From: Litoribacter populi
Lineage (GTDB): Bacteria > Bacteroidota > Bacteroidia > Cytophagales > Cyclobacteriaceae
NCBI RefSeq assembly: GCF_007483685.1
Contig: NZ_VMKN01000002.1
Coordinates: 397,452 to 461,451 of the forward strand
Direction: 5' to 3'
DNA: 64,000 nucleotides
Position numbers and translations under genes: made by a program. Of the stretch, positions 1 to 9,630 are shown in pieces; the stretch's first letter is position 1, and each line of letters starts with the position of its first letter. Under the pieces are notes generated by a model. It did no database searches. It had not been told where the DNA came from and worked only from the letters and a program-made list of their open reading frames with translations.

Positions 1-118
1 CATTGGTACCCAACTGCCCATTACAACCTGCATTATCTGAATTATAGGTAAAGGTCTGAGCCTGAATTGCACCTACCCGCAAAAAACAAATTGCTATAAA
101 TAAGATCTTTTGAATCAT
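1..118 (-). CDS. secreted protein, N-terminal fragment (cut by window edge)
   Basis: Only the first 39 codons are present; the rest lies before the window. ATG at 118 opens a frame beginning MIQKILFIAICFLRV, a short basic start followed by a hydrophobic core, then AIQA and QTF, a good signal-peptidase-I site with Gln at +1. The mature part starts TFTYNSDNAGCNGQLGTN. No family can be named from so little. It is transcribed away from rho and is separated from it by the rho terminator. Confidence 0.6.
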   Translation of the reverse strand, partial: MIQKILFIAICFLRVGAIQAQTFTYNSDNAGCNGQLGTN

Positions 119-221
119 TTTAAAAATTTTACCACAAATAAAAGCATTTTGAAAATAGATTTATGCTTTTTATAAAAATTTATATCTCTAAATAGAAAAA
201 TACACCTATTTATTAATTATA

Positions 222-254
222 CCAAAAAAAAGCACCCCAATCCTGAGGTGCTTT
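222..254 (-). terminator. rho gene terminator
   Basis: Read on the minus strand, the stem AAAGCACC/GGTGCTTT (229-236 with 247-254, loop of 10) is followed by a run of eight T. It lies 25 bases after the rho stop codon, so the gene for Rho itself ends at a Rho-independent terminator. Confidence 0.8.
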
Positions 255-279
255 AAAAATTATTTATTTTAAGTAATTC

Positions 280-2091
280 CTACCCGTTCATACTAATCAA
301 AAACTCCGTATTATCCCGAGTGCCTCGCATTCTTTGAAGCAAGAATTCCATAGCTTCTTGAGAAGTCATATCCGACATGAGTTTTCTCAGGATCCAGATA
401 CGTTGCATTTCTTCTTTGTCCATAAGCAGATCCTCACGACGAGTACCAGAACCTGGCACGTCGATGGCAGGATAGATACGTCGGTTAGAAAGTTTTCTGT
501 CAAGGGAAAGCTCCATGTTACCGGTACCTTTGAATTCTTCAAAGATCACCTCGTCCATCTTGGAACCTGTTTCCACCAAAGCAGTTGCGATGATGGTCAA
601 TGAACCGCCATTCTCCACGTTTCTTGCCGCACCGAAGAATCTCTTTGGCTTGTGAAGCGCATTAGCATCCACACCACCGGAAAGGATCTTTCCTGAGGAA
701 GGTACTACTGTATTGTATGCTCTGGCAAGTCTCGTGATGGAATCTAAAAGGATAACCACATCATGACCACACTCCACCATTCTTTTTGCTTTCTCTAATA
801 CCATGGAAGCAACCTTAACATGGCGCTCAGCTTGCTCATCAAAAGTTGAAGACACAACTTCAGCCTTCACTGATCTGGCCATATCAGTCACCTCTTCAGG
901 ACGTTCGTCAATCAAAAGGATCATCAAGTGAACTTCTGGGTGATTTTCAGCAATTGCATTGGCAATTTTCTGAAGCAATACCGTCTTACCTGTTTTCGGT
1001 TGGGCTACAATCATACCTCTCTGGCCTTTCCCGATAGGGGCAAAAAGATCCAAAATACGGGTAGAATAGTTATCCGGCTTGGTAGTAAGATTCAACCTTT
1101 CTTCAGGAAATAATGGTGTAAGATACTCAAATGGTATTCTATCCCTGATCTCTTCAGTAGTTTTGCCATTGACAGTTCCTACCTTCAGAAGGGCGAAATA
1201 TTTCTCACCTTCTTTTGGAGGACGTATCTGGCCTTTGATGTTATCACCTGTTTTCAAACCAAAAAGCTTGATCTGTGAAGGAGACACATATATATCATCC
1301 GGCGAAGCCAGATAATTGTAATCCAAGGATCTCAAGAATCCATATCCGTCAGACATGATTTCAAGTACGCCCTCGTTTTCTATAATTCCGTCAAAATCCT
1401 TAATAGAAATGTTTGATTTCTTTCTTGAAGCCTCATTCGGCTGTGACTGCGGTTGGGCATCGTCATCGCGTTGTGGCTTTCTACGTGGCTGATCTTGCTC
1501 TGACGCTCTATCGGCAGAACTGCTACTGCTAGAAACAGCCTCTTCCACTACAGCCCTTCTTCTTGGCCTAAAGCTTCTTCCAGACTCTTCCTGCTTTCCT
1601 TCCGAAGACTTTTTATCTTCGGCCTTTGGCTGAGGTTTGGTCTGAGCTTCTTTTTTCGGCTCTTTTTTGGGTTCCTCCTTTTTAGGCTCCTCTTTTTTAG
1701 TTGGAGCAGCCTTAAGTGGTTCTTCTTGCTTTACAGCTTCTTTTGGTGCCTCTTTTTCTTTTTTCGGCTCCTCTCTTTTGGATTCAGGCTTTGCGTCCTT
1801 TTCCTTTTCATCCTTATCCATTTCAGTTACGTTTTGACGTCTGAATTTGGGTTTGGCAGGCTGTTCTTGAGGAGTGTTTTCTTTCTCTTCCGGGGAGGAA
1901 GATGTTTCTAATTCTGCTTGGGAGGGCTTTTTCTTAGGGAGGGCTTTTTCCGGAGTGATAGCCTGCTGGTCCAAAATGGCATAAACAAGCTCGTCTTTCT
2001 TTAGGGTTTTGAAGTTTTTAACCCCCAGCTCCTCTGCTATCTCTTTCAGTTCAGACAGCAATCTGATTTTTAATTCTTCTATGTTATACAT
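280..2091 (-). CDS. rho: transcription termination factor Rho, with long disordered insert
   Basis: Hexameric RNA-dependent ATPase that ends transcription. Domains in order: Rho N-terminal helical domain (about 1-45); a low-complexity insert (about 46-228) of Lys/Glu/Pro blocks with a run of six Ser near 187-192; the RNA-binding cold-shock-like fold (about 230-305, with SDGYGFLRS); and the RecA-type ATPase core (about 320-603). Walker A AQPKTGKT is at 363-370, Walker B VVILLD at 445-450, the Q-loop [14 protein letters not shown] near 466-479, and the R-loop region GSGTRRED near 547-554. At 603 residues it is about 180 longer than E. coli Rho, and the insert accounts for the difference. Long inserts are common in Bacteroidota Rho. 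It is transcribed alone, divergent from serS. Confidence 0.98.
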   Translation of the reverse strand: MYNIEELKIRLLSELKEIAEELGVKNFKTLKKDELVYAILDQQAITPEKALPKKKPSQAELETSSSPEEKENTPQEQPAKPKFRRQNVTEMDKDEKEKDAKPESKREEPKKEKEAPKEAVKQEEPLKAAPTKKEEPKKEEPKKEPKKEAQTKPQPKAEDKKSSEGKQEESGRSFRPRRRAVVEEAVSSSSSSADRASEQDQPRRKPQRDDDAQPQSQPNEASRKKSNISIKDFDGIIENEGVLEIMSDGYGFLRSLDYNYLASPDDIYVSPSQIKLFGLKTGDNIKGQIRPPKEGEKYFALLKVGTVNGKTTEEIRDRIPFEYLTPLFPEERLNLTTKPDNYSTRILDLFAPIGKGQRGMIVAQPKTGKTVLLQKIANAIAENHPEVHLMILLIDERPEEVTDMARSVKAEVVSSTFDEQAERHVKVASMVLEKAKRMVECGHDVVILLDSITRLARAYNTVVPSSGKILSGGVDANALHKPKRFFGAARNVENGGSLTIIATALVETGSKMDEVIFEEFKGTGNMELSLDRKLSNRRIYPAIDVPGSGTRREDLLMDKEEMQRIWILRKLMSDMTSQEAMEFLLQRMRGTRDNTEFLISMNG

Positions 2092-2453
2092 AAAAAGCGT
2101 ATGATATTACTCGAATTGAATAAATGAAGTAAGTATTGTGACTAATTGTGATTGGAATAAAAAGGTCTTCAGGATAATGTAAAATCACCGGGACCGGGAT
2201 TTTTGATACTGTGACTTTGCAATATTACATCATCAGAACTTAATTAGCAAATTTTTCTTCTGTAGACAATAAATTCTTAATAATAAATTTACAATCTGCA
2301 GACTAGCCAGTAAAAATCTACTTATTCCGAACTTTAGAACCCACACCCCCATAGGATGGCGTAGACCGTTTATTATAAGCAAATCCTCTGCCTAACTGGT
2401 GTCAAATTTGCTATCTTTGCACTTTATCTCATTTTTCTAATATATAATCATCC
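2092..2453. other. rho/serS divergent intergenic region
   Basis: 362 bases without a gene. It holds the serS -7 box at 2412-2419. For rho I found no exact TAnnTTTG, only a one-mismatch TAATATTG on the minus strand around 2221-2230. A doubled ACCGGG lies near 2187-2198. No RNA gene was recognised. Confidence 0.5.
2412..2419 (+). promoter_or_regulatory. serS promoter, -7 element
   Basis: TATCTTTG matches the Bacteroidota -7 consensus TAnnTTTG, 34 bases before the serS ATG. No clear TTG is found 19 bp upstream; a CTG lies 21 bp upstream. Confidence 0.65.
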
Positions 2454-3728
2454 ATGTTACAGGTAAACAGCATCAAAGAAAATTACCAAACCGTATTGGC
2501 CGGCCTGGAAAAAAGAAACTTTCCTGAAGCCGACACCACCCTTACCCAGGTTTTGGACATAGATCAAAAGCGTCGCGAAACGCAAACCGAAAGAGACCAA
2601 CTACAAGCCGAATCCAACAGCATTTCCAAACAAATCGGAATGTTGATGAAAGAAGGAAAAAAAGATGAGGCAGAGAAAATTAAATCTAGAACTGCTGAAA
2701 TCAAGGGCCTTATCAAAGACCTGGAAAATCGCTACGATGAGTTTGAGCAGGAATTGACCCAACTTTTATACACCATCCCAAACATTCCTCATGAAAATGT
2801 GCCTGCAGGCAAAAGCGCTGAGGATAACGAAATAGTCTTGGAAGAGGGACAAATCCCCACACTTGGTGAGGATAAAATGCCCCACTGGGACCTGATCAAA
2901 AAGTATGACATTATCGACTTTGACCTTGGAGCCAAAATCTCCGGTGCAGGTTTCCCTGTATATAAAGGCAAAGGTGCCAGGCTTCAGCGTGCCCTCATCA
3001 ACTTTTTCCTTGACGAAGCTACTGCTCAGGGTTACAACGAAGTTCAACCCCCTATTGTGGTAAATGAAGCATCAGGCTATGCTACAGGGCAGCTTCCAGA
3101 TAAGGAAGGCCAAATGTATGAAATTGCCGCTGACGGGCTGTTTTTGATCCCGACCGCAGAGGTTCCTATCACCAATTTATATAGGGATGTCATTGTTTCG
3201 GAAAATGACTTTCCAATTAAAAATGTAGGATTTACTCCGTGTTTCAGAAGGGAAGCAGGCAGCTGGGGAGCACATGTACGCGGATTGAACAGGCTCCATC
3301 AATTCGACAAAGTGGAAATCGTGCAGATCACCCATCCTGACAAATCCTATGAGGCGCTGGAAGACATGAGCAGTTATGTGCAGGGTCTTCTTAAGAAATT
3401 GGAGCTCCCTTACCGCGTGCTTAGACTTTGTGGCGGGGACATGGGTTTCACTTCTGCCTTAACTTATGACATGGAAGTTTACTCTGCGGCGCAGGAAAGG
3501 TGGCTTGAGGTAAGTTCTGTCAGTAATTTTGAAACCTATCAATCCAATAGGTTGAAACTTAGGTTCAAAGGGGATGATAAGAAAACTACCTTGGCGCACA
3601 CGCTAAATGGTAGCGCACTTGCCCTGCCTCGAATTGTAGCCTCCATTTTGGAAAACAACCAGACCGAAAATGGGATCAGGATGCCGAAAGTCCTAGTACC
3701 CTATCTAGGGTTTGATATTATTGATTAG
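2454..3728 (+). CDS. serS: seryl-tRNA synthetase
   Basis: Class II synthetase that charges tRNA-Ser. The N-terminal part (about 28-105) is a charged, heptad-rich helical arm, the long coiled coil that grips the variable arm of tRNA-Ser. The catalytic domain follows: motif 2 around TPCFRREAGSWGAHVRG and motif 3 around NGSALALPRIVASILENNQ near the C-terminus. The length of 424 is normal for the family. It is a single gene with its own promoter and a strong terminator. There is no Shine-Dalgarno before the ATG, as for nearly all genes here. Confidence 0.98.
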   Translation: MLQVNSIKENYQTVLAGLEKRNFPEADTTLTQVLDIDQKRRETQTERDQLQAESNSISKQIGMLMKEGKKDEAEKIKSRTAEIKGLIKDLENRYDEFEQELTQLLYTIPNIPHENVPAGKSAEDNEIVLEEGQIPTLGEDKMPHWDLIKKYDIIDFDLGAKISGAGFPVYKGKGARLQRALINFFLDEATAQGYNEVQPPIVVNEASGYATGQLPDKEGQMYEIAADGLFLIPTAEVPITNLYRDVIVSENDFPIKNVGFTPCFRREAGSWGAHVRGLNRLHQFDKVEIVQITHPDKSYEALEDMSSYVQGLLKKLELPYRVLRLCGGDMGFTSALTYDMEVYSAAQERWLEVSSVSNFETYQSNRLKLRFKGDDKKTTLAHTLNGSALALPRIVASILENNQTENGIRMPKVLVPYLGFDIID

Positions 3729-3731
3729 TAG

Positions 3732-3761
3732 AAAGCCGGTCATTATTGACCGGCTTTTTTT
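3732..3761 (+). terminator. serS terminator
   Basis: An 11-bp stem, AAAGCCGGTCA (3732-3742) with TGACCGGCTTT (3747-3757) and loop TTAT, is followed by T's. It begins three bases after the serS stop. Confidence 0.9.
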
Positions 3762-3822
3762 ATGAAGATGATTTTTTGCTCAGTCTTTATTATATTTCAT
3801 GTGTAAAAACCCAATCTCAACT

Positions 3823-5946
3823 ATGGATAAAAAGAAAATATTAGCCCTAGGCCTAGCCTTAGGCTTATTCACAGGTGCAAAAGCACAGATGCAAATGGAC
3901 TTGAAATACCCTGCGACTACAAAGGGGGAACAAATCGACACCTACTGGGGCGAACAATTGGCTGACCCATATCGCTGGTTGGAAGATGACCACGCTGAGG
4001 AAACCAAAGATTGGGTACAAGCCCAAAACAAGGTAACTTTTGAATATCTGAAAAAAATCCCGTTCCGCTCTCAGATAAGGGAAAAGCTAGAAGATGTCTG
4101 GAATTATGAGAAAGTGGGAGCTCCGTTTGAATACGGGGACTACACCTATTTTTATAGAAACGACGGTTTGCAAAACCAATCAGTTCTCTATCGCAAAAAA
4201 GGTGAAAACGGTCAAGAGGAGGTCTTCCTTGACCCAAACCAGCTTTCTGAAGATGGCACAACTTCATTGGCATCTGCCAATTTCACCAAAGACGGCAGCT
4301 TGTTTGCGTATGCCGTGTCCGTGGCCGGTTCTGATTGGAGAGATATCTATGTGATGGATGTCGAGGGGAAAACCTTACTTAAGGATAAAATCGAAGATGC
4401 TAAATTCACAGGCATTGCTTGGAAAGGAAATGATGGCTTTTATTACAGCACATACGAAAAGCCGGGCGGAAGCAAGCTTTCGGCTTTGACCAACAATCAC
4501 AAACTTTTTTATCATAAATTGGGCACCAGCCAAGAAGATGATGTTTTGGTTTTTGGGGACGATGAAAACCCAAAAAGATATGTAGGTGCAAGGGTGACCG
4601 AAGACCAAAACTTCCTAGTCATCTCTGCTGCAAATAGCACCACAGGTAATGAACTTTATGTCCAGGATCTTCGAAAAGATGGCAGCGAGATCATGTCAAT
4701 AGTTTCGGACATGGAAAACACCCACTCTGTACTTACATCAAAAGGGGATGAGCTTTTGATCTTTACGGATATTGATGCGCCAAATAACAAGGTGGTCAAA
4801 ACAAGTATCCAAAAGCTATCTCCAGAGAATTGGACAGTGGTAATCCCAGAAACTGAGAATGTCTTAAGGGCCAGCACGGCGGGAAAAAACATTTTTGCTT
4901 CTTACTTAAAAGATGCCATCACGCATGTCAAGCAATTTGACCTGGAGGGAAAAGAAATCAGGACAGTGGATTTGCCTGGAATTGGTTCGGCTGGAGGTTT
5001 CTCGGCCAAAGAAGATGATGAGCATCTATATTATTCCTTCACTTCATATATTACACCTGGCACTATTTACAAATATGAAATTGCCTCTGGGGAGAGCGAA
5101 CTTCATATCAAGCCGGATGTCAAGTTTAACGCTGATGATTATGAGAGCAAACAAGTGTTCTTCACAAGTAAGGACGGTACTAAAGTGCCTATGATTATCA
5201 CGCATAAAAAAGGTCTGGAATTGAATGGCAACAACCCAACTATGCTATATGCTTACGGAGGATTTGGGGTGAGTTTGACGCCATCCTTCAGCGTAGCCAA
5301 TACAGTATGGCTTGAAAAAGGCGGAATCTATGCAGTTCCAAACCTTCGAGGTGGCGGAGAATATGGCAAGAAATGGCATGAGGCTGGCACTAAAATGCAA
5401 AAGCAAAATGTTTTTGATGACTTTATTGCGGCTGCAGAATACCTCATTTCTGAAAATTACACCTCATCCGAAAAACTAGCCATCAGTGGCGGCAGCAACG
5501 GAGGCCTTTTGGTTGGTGCTACTATGACGCAGCGACCTGAACTGGCTAAGGTGGCTTTCCCCGCAGTAGGAGTATTAGATATGTTAAGATATCACCAATT
5601 TACCGCTGGAGCGGGTTGGGCTTATGACTATGGTACCGCTGATGATAGCGAAGAGATGTACCAATACATCAAAAACTATAGCCCCTTACATAATTTGGAA
5701 GAGGGAACCGAATACCCTGCTACCATGGTTACTACTGCCGATCACGATGACCGAGTAGTACCAGCACACTCTTTTAAATTTGCCGCAAGACTTCAAGAGG
5801 TTCATCAAGGTGACAATCCTGTTCTCATCAGAATCGAGACTAATGCAGGTCATGGGGCAGGAAAGCCAACCAGCATGATCATAGATGAAGTGAGTGATAA
5901 ATTTGCTTTCGCTTGGTATAACATGGGTATAAACCCATTTGAATAG
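3823..5946 (+). CDS. prolyl oligopeptidase (S9A), secreted
   Basis: Serine peptidase that cuts short peptides after proline. The N-terminal part is the beta-propeller and the C-terminal part the alpha/beta hydrolase. The triad is Ser558 in GGSNGGLL, Asp in ADHDDRV (640-644) and His677 in AGHGAGKP, numbered from this start. The ATG at 3823 gives MDKKKILALGLALGLFTG, a clean signal peptide ending AKA with Gln at +1. An upstream in-frame ATG at 3799 would add eight residues before the signal peptide and sits inside or at a TATATTTC box (3791-3798), so transcription probably starts after it. The product is likely periplasmic. It is a single gene between two terminators. Confidence 0.93.
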   Translation: MDKKKILALGLALGLFTGAKAQMQMDLKYPATTKGEQIDTYWGEQLADPYRWLEDDHAEETKDWVQAQNKVTFEYLKKIPFRSQIREKLEDVWNYEKVGAPFEYGDYTYFYRNDGLQNQSVLYRKKGENGQEEVFLDPNQLSEDGTTSLASANFTKDGSLFAYAVSVAGSDWRDIYVMDVEGKTLLKDKIEDAKFTGIAWKGNDGFYYSTYEKPGGSKLSALTNNHKLFYHKLGTSQEDDVLVFGDDENPKRYVGARVTEDQNFLVISAANSTTGNELYVQDLRKDGSEIMSIVSDMENTHSVLTSKGDELLIFTDIDAPNNKVVKTSIQKLSPENWTVVIPETENVLRASTAGKNIFASYLKDAITHVKQFDLEGKEIRTVDLPGIGSAGGFSAKEDDEHLYYSFTSYITPGTIYKYEIASGESELHIKPDVKFNADDYESKQVFFTSKDGTKVPMIITHKKGLELNGNNPTMLYAYGGFGVSLTPSFSVANTVWLEKGGIYAVPNLRGGGEYGKKWHEAGTKMQKQNVFDDFIAAAEYLISENYTSSEKLAISGGSNGGLLVGATMTQRPELAKVAFPAVGVLDMLRYHQFTAGAGWAYDYGTADDSEEMYQYIKNYSPLHNLEEGTEYPATMVTTADHDDRVVPAHSFKFAARLQEVHQGDNPVLIRIETNAGHGAGKPTSMIIDEVSDKFAFAWYNMGINPFE

Positions 5947-5952
5947 AATTTT

Positions 5953-5980
5953 AAGCCGGCTAAAGTTAGCCGGCTTTTTT
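5953..5980 (+). terminator. prolyl oligopeptidase terminator
   Basis: AAGCCGGCTAA (5953-5963) pairs with TTAGCCGGCTT (5966-5976) and is followed by six T. The stem starts six bases after the stop codon. Confidence 0.9.
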
Positions 5981-6287
5981 CATTATCTGTTAGGTACATT
6001 TTTCCATCTTAATACGGAATAATACCAGTCCTAAAATACCCTTAAAAACATCATCTGAAATAAGATCACCACCAATCCCACGCACATTTTTTATGCATTC
6101 GATATGCCATAACCCATAGTGAACCCGAAGAGGACCCGAAAAGAAGGCATAATGGACTCATATTGGAAGTAAGTTTTGGGTAAGGGATACGGTATTGGAC
6201 AGGTCCTGAAAATAGCCTTTCATCTTACTTATGATCTGGGCAGTATCGCGTGATGCCTCAAGCTTATTGGAATAGTAAATTAGCCAA
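5981..6287. other. intergenic, no feature recognised
   Basis: 307 bases between the peptidase terminator and the stop of the small membrane protein gene. No open frame of useful length, hairpin with a T-run, or RNA gene was recognised. It could hold a decayed gene, but I cannot identify one. Confidence 0.4.
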
Positions 6288-6482
6288 TTAAGCTAAAAGC
6301 TGTAATAGTATTTTGGTCACAAACAGGATGATCCCAGCACTGCCAAATATCCAAATCACCTTCAACCTATTACTCCTATCCAAAAACCACAGGGCATACA
6401 CCGGTCGTATAAAACCAGCTACCAGGTTGATTAAGGAAAAATAGAAAAGGATGTTAACCAATATGATTAGTGCCTCGACCAT
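6288..6482 (-). CDS. small two-helix membrane protein, unknown function
   Basis: A 64-residue product starting MVEALIILVNILFYF. Two hydrophobic stretches (about 4-30 and 44-62) flank a basic loop with LDRSNRLK, so two membrane helices are likely. I do not recognise the family. A longer frame could start at TTG 6488, but the -7 box TATTTTTG (6486-6493) overlaps it and lies three bases before the ATG, so ATG 6482 is chosen and the mRNA is probably leaderless. It lies downstream of infB, past the infB terminator, on the same strand. The promoter so close to the start supports a real gene. Confidence 0.55.
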   Translation of the reverse strand: MVEALIILVNILFYFSLINLVAGFIRPVYALWFLDRSNRLKVIWIFGSAGIILFVTKILLQLLA

Positions 6483-6485
6483 GTG

Positions 6486-6493
6486 CAAAAATA
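6486..6493 (-). promoter_or_regulatory. -7 element for the small membrane protein gene
   Basis: TATTTTTG on the minus strand fits TAnnTTTG. It is built from the T-run of the infB terminator and ends three bases before the ATG at 6482. Confidence 0.55.
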
Positions 6494-6525
6494 AAAAAAG
6501 GCGGTTTGAATAAAACCGCCTTTTT
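6493..6525 (-). terminator. infB operon terminator
   Basis: AAAAAGGCGGTTT (6495-6507) pairs with AAACCGCCTTTTT (6513-6525). On the minus strand it is followed by a run of seven T. It ends the rimP-nusA-infB operon. Confidence 0.9.
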
Positions 6526-6543
6526 AAATCTATATGTTGGAAA

Positions 6544-9500
6544 TTATTTCTTACGCTTAATTTCTTTCATCTCATAACCTTCGATGATGTCGTCAAGCTT
6601 GATATCATTGTAGTTTTTGATTGAGATACCACATTCGTATCCGGCTTTCACTTCAGCAACATCGTCCTTGAATCGCTTCAACTGATCGATTTCACCATCA
6701 TGAACTACAATACCATCGCGGATGACGCGGATTTTATTCTTTCTAGTAACAAAACCATCAGTAACATAACATCCAGCAACTGTACCGATTTTAGAGATTT
6801 TGAAGACTTCTCTCACCTGGATGTTTCCAGTGATTACTTCTTCAAATGTAGGTTCTAGCATACCCTCGATAGCGTCTTTGATCTGGTTGATCGCATCGTA
6901 GATGATAGAGTAATGACGGATCTCAATCTCTTCCTGCTCGGCCAATTTCTTGGCGTTGGAAGAAGGTCTCACCTGGAATCCTAGGATAATAGCATCTGAT
7001 GCAGATGCCAACAATACGTCGGACTCTGAAATTTGACCCACACCTTTATGGATAATGTTAACGCTTACCTCATCTTTCGATAGTTTGAGCAAGGAATCAG
7101 AAAGTGCTTCCACGGATCCATCCACATCACCTTTGATGATGATATTAAGTTCCTTAAAGCTTCCGATTGCCAAACGTCTACCGATTTCATCAAGTGTGAT
7201 ATGCTTCTTAGTACGCATGGTTTGCTCACGGTTGATCTGCCCTCTTTGATTGGCAATCTCTCTCGCTTCACGTTCCGTTCCGTACACTTTAAGTATATCA
7301 CCCGCCTGAGGGGCACCGCTTAGACCAAGTACCTGTACAGGTGTGGATGGTCCAGCTTCTTTTACTTTTTTGCCTGTATGGTCAAACATTGCCTTAACCC
7401 TACCGTAATGCTCACCGGCCAACATGATGTCACCTATTCTCAGCGTTCCGGCCTGAACCATCACTGTAGAAACGTAACCCTTACCTTTATCAAGCGAGGC
7501 TTCCACTACAGTACCGACGGCATTCTTGTTGGCATTGGCTTTAAGTTCAAGAATTTCAGCTTCAAGAAGTACTTTTTCCAACAAGTCGTCAATACCTTGA
7601 CCTGTCTTGGCGGAAATTTCCTGAGACTGATATTTACCGCCCCAATCTTCCACCAATAAATTCATATTGGCCAATTGTTCCTTGATTTTCTCAGGGTTGG
7701 CGTTTGGCTTATCTACTTTGTTGATTGCAAAGATCATCGGTACACTTGCCACTTGGGCGTGATTGATGGCTTCTTTGGTTTGAGGCATGATATCATCGTC
7801 AGCTGCGATTACGATGATGGCCACATCTGTGATTTTGGCACCCCTTGCCCTCATCGCCGTAAAGGCTTCGTGACCCGGTGTATCCAAAAACGCGATTTTA
7901 TGTCCATCGTCAGTCATCACATCGTATGCACCAATGTGCTGGGTGATACCACCTGCTTCGCCAGAAGTTACTTTTGCACTTCTGATGTAATCAAGTAGGG
8001 AAGTCTTACCGTGATCGACGTGACCCATGATAGTCACAATCGGAGCTCTTTCCTCCAAGTCTTCCGGCGCATCTTCTACAACCTCCACATCTTCATCCTC
8101 ATCAGCTTTAGAGAATTCAACTTCATAGTTAAACTCATCGGCGATGATGGTGATAGCTTCGGCATCCAGTCGCTGGTTGATCGAAACGAACATACCTAGA
8201 GACATACACACCGAGATGATTTCGTTTACCGAAACATCCAAAAGACTTGCAAGGTCATTGGCGGAGATGAATTCAGTCACCTTAAGGATTCTGCTTTCCT
8301 CCACACCCTCAACTTGGTCTCTACTTCTTTCAGATCGCTTGTCTCTACGGCTGCTTTTCTTGCCTCCTTTGCCACCGCCTTGAAGACGGGCAAGGGTTTG
8401 CTTGATTTGATCTTGGATTTCCTTTTGAGTAGGCTCAGCTTTTTGGAATCGGCCGGCCCCTGGACCTTTAGCCCCTGGCTTACCTCTTCCACCTGGCCCT
8501 GGTCTTCCACCCGGCCCAGGTCTTCCGCCTGGCCCTGGTCTTCCTTGACCTGGTCCAGAACCTTGTCCTTGACCGCCTGGTCTTTGCTGACCACCACCTT
8601 CTCCAGGTTTTTTATCAATTCTCTTGCGAGGTCTTTTCTTTTTCTCTTTCCCTTTTTCATCTGAAGATGCCACAGGCTTGGCCTTTTTCTTGGATCTGTC
8701 AGCGGGAAGTTCTATTTTACCCAATACCGTAAGGCCTTTAAGAGCATCTGCTCTGGCAGAAATTACCTGGTCAGGCTTTTTCTCCTCAGGCTTCGCACTT
8801 GGCTTTTCAGGCGTCTCTTTAGCAGCAGGTTTTTGTTCTGCTGGCTTTTGTTCTGCTGGCTTTTTGTCCGCTGGTTTAGCTGGCTTGGGTGCCTCTTTCT
8901 CCTTAGATGCGTCTGGAGCTGTAGGCTTACTTTTTGAAGGTTCAGTTTTAGCAGGTTCAGAAGTCTGAGGCTTCACAGCCTTAGGTTGAGGAGTTGGCTT
9001 TTCCTCTTTTGGTTGTTCTTTTTTCTCAGGTTGAGGCTTCTCCTCCTTTTTGTGAGGTGTAGCTTCAGGAGCAGGTTTGGAAGCCTCTGGCTTAGGCTGC
9101 TCGGGCTTTTTCTTTTCCGCTGGCTTTTTGTCCAGGTCTATTTTGCCCAAGACTTTGATTCCAGGAAGCTTTTCGGCTGAAGCCTGCACTTTGTCAGTCT
9201 CCGGCTTTGGCTCTTCCTTCTTCTCTTCTTTTTTCTCTTCTTTCTTTTCCTCTGGTTTAGGAGCTGGTTTGACGGGAGGCTCCTGTTTTTTCTCCCTCTC
9301 AGGCTCAGATTCAGATTCAGCTTTGATGGTAAACGTCTCGTTGTGACGTTTGCCTATGGAAAGATGGGATGCCTCCTCTTTTTCCTTTGCAGAGGACTTA
9401 AATTCCTTGGCCAACATGTCGAATTGCTCAACACTTATCTTGGAATTAGGGTTGCTCTCTACATCAAAGCCTTTCTTAGCCATAGAATCCACAATCGTAG

Positions 9501-9561
9501 ATATTCCTACGTTGAGCTTTCTGGCTACCTGGCCCAATCGCATCATTTTTTCTTCTGACAT
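6544..9561 (-). CDS. infB: translation initiation factor IF-2
   Basis: GTPase that places initiator tRNA on the ribosome. Domains: an IF2-N helical module (about 5-50); a very long low-complexity linker (about 75-420) rich in Lys, Glu, Pro and Ala; a second IF2-N-like module (about 428-490); the G domain with P-loop GHVDHGKT (513-520), DTPGH (560-564) and NKVD (614-617); then the beta-barrel and C-terminal domains that bind fMet-tRNA. The length of 1005 is typical for Bacteroidota. The linker holds two copies of a G(I/L)xVLGKI(D/E)L motif (about 132-143 and 274-285) and a Gly/Pro/Arg repeat. It is the last gene of rimP-nusA-infB, 69 bases after nusA. Confidence 0.98.
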   Translation of the reverse strand: MSEEKMMRLGQVARKLNVGISTIVDSMAKKGFDVESNPNSKISVEQFDMLAKEFKSSAKEKEEASHLSIGKRHNETFTIKAESESEPEREKKQEPPVKPAPKPEEKKEEKKEEKKEEPKPETDKVQASAEKLPGIKVLGKIDLDKKPAEKKKPEQPKPEASKPAPEATPHKKEEKPQPEKKEQPKEEKPTPQPKAVKPQTSEPAKTEPSKSKPTAPDASKEKEAPKPAKPADKKPAEQKPAEQKPAAKETPEKPSAKPEEKKPDQVISARADALKGLTVLGKIELPADRSKKKAKPVASSDEKGKEKKKRPRKRIDKKPGEGGGQQRPGGQGQGSGPGQGRPGPGGRPGPGGRPGPGGRGKPGAKGPGAGRFQKAEPTQKEIQDQIKQTLARLQGGGKGGKKSSRRDKRSERSRDQVEGVEESRILKVTEFISANDLASLLDVSVNEIISVCMSLGMFVSINQRLDAEAITIIADEFNYEVEFSKADEDEDVEVVEDAPEDLEERAPIVTIMGHVDHGKTSLLDYIRSAKVTSGEAGGITQHIGAYDVMTDDGHKIAFLDTPGHEAFTAMRARGAKITDVAIIVIAADDDIMPQTKEAINHAQVASVPMIFAINKVDKPNANPEKIKEQLANMNLLVEDWGGKYQSQEISAKTGQGIDDLLEKVLLEAEILELKANANKNAVGTVVEASLDKGKGYVSTVMVQAGTLRIGDIMLAGEHYGRVKAMFDHTGKKVKEAGPSTPVQVLGLSGAPQAGDILKVYGTEREAREIANQRGQINREQTMRTKKHITLDEIGRRLAIGSFKELNIIIKGDVDGSVEALSDSLLKLSKDEVSVNIIHKGVGQISESDVLLASASDAIILGFQVRPSSNAKKLAEQEEIEIRHYSIIYDAINQIKDAIEGMLEPTFEEVITGNIQVREVFKISKIGTVAGCYVTDGFVTRKNKIRVIRDGIVVHDGEIDQLKRFKDDVAEVKAGYECGISIKNYNDIKLDDIIEGYEMKEIKRKK
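8491..8544. repeat. three 18-bp tandem repeats inside infB
   Basis: Units at 8491-8508, 8509-8526 and 8527-8544 differ by a few bases. On the coding (minus) strand each encodes Gly-Arg-Pro-Gly-Pro-Gly within the disordered linker of IF-2. Such a repeat could change copy number by slippage without shifting the frame. Confidence 0.85.
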
Positions 9562-9630
9562 ACGCTAAAACCTTGCTATTTTATTTTTGTGTAAATATAA
9601 CGTCTTTAAATTAACTATGCGACGCTTTTT

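Noticed and set aside
3799-3822. Upstream ATG for the prolyl oligopeptidase
   Set aside because: It puts eight polar residues before the signal peptide and overlaps the probable -7 box, so the mRNA likely begins after it.
8314-8968. Open frames on the plus strand rich in Ser, Phe and Leu
   Set aside because: They are the complement of the Lys/Glu/Pro/Ala-rich IF-2 linker; low-complexity codons leave the other frames open by chance.
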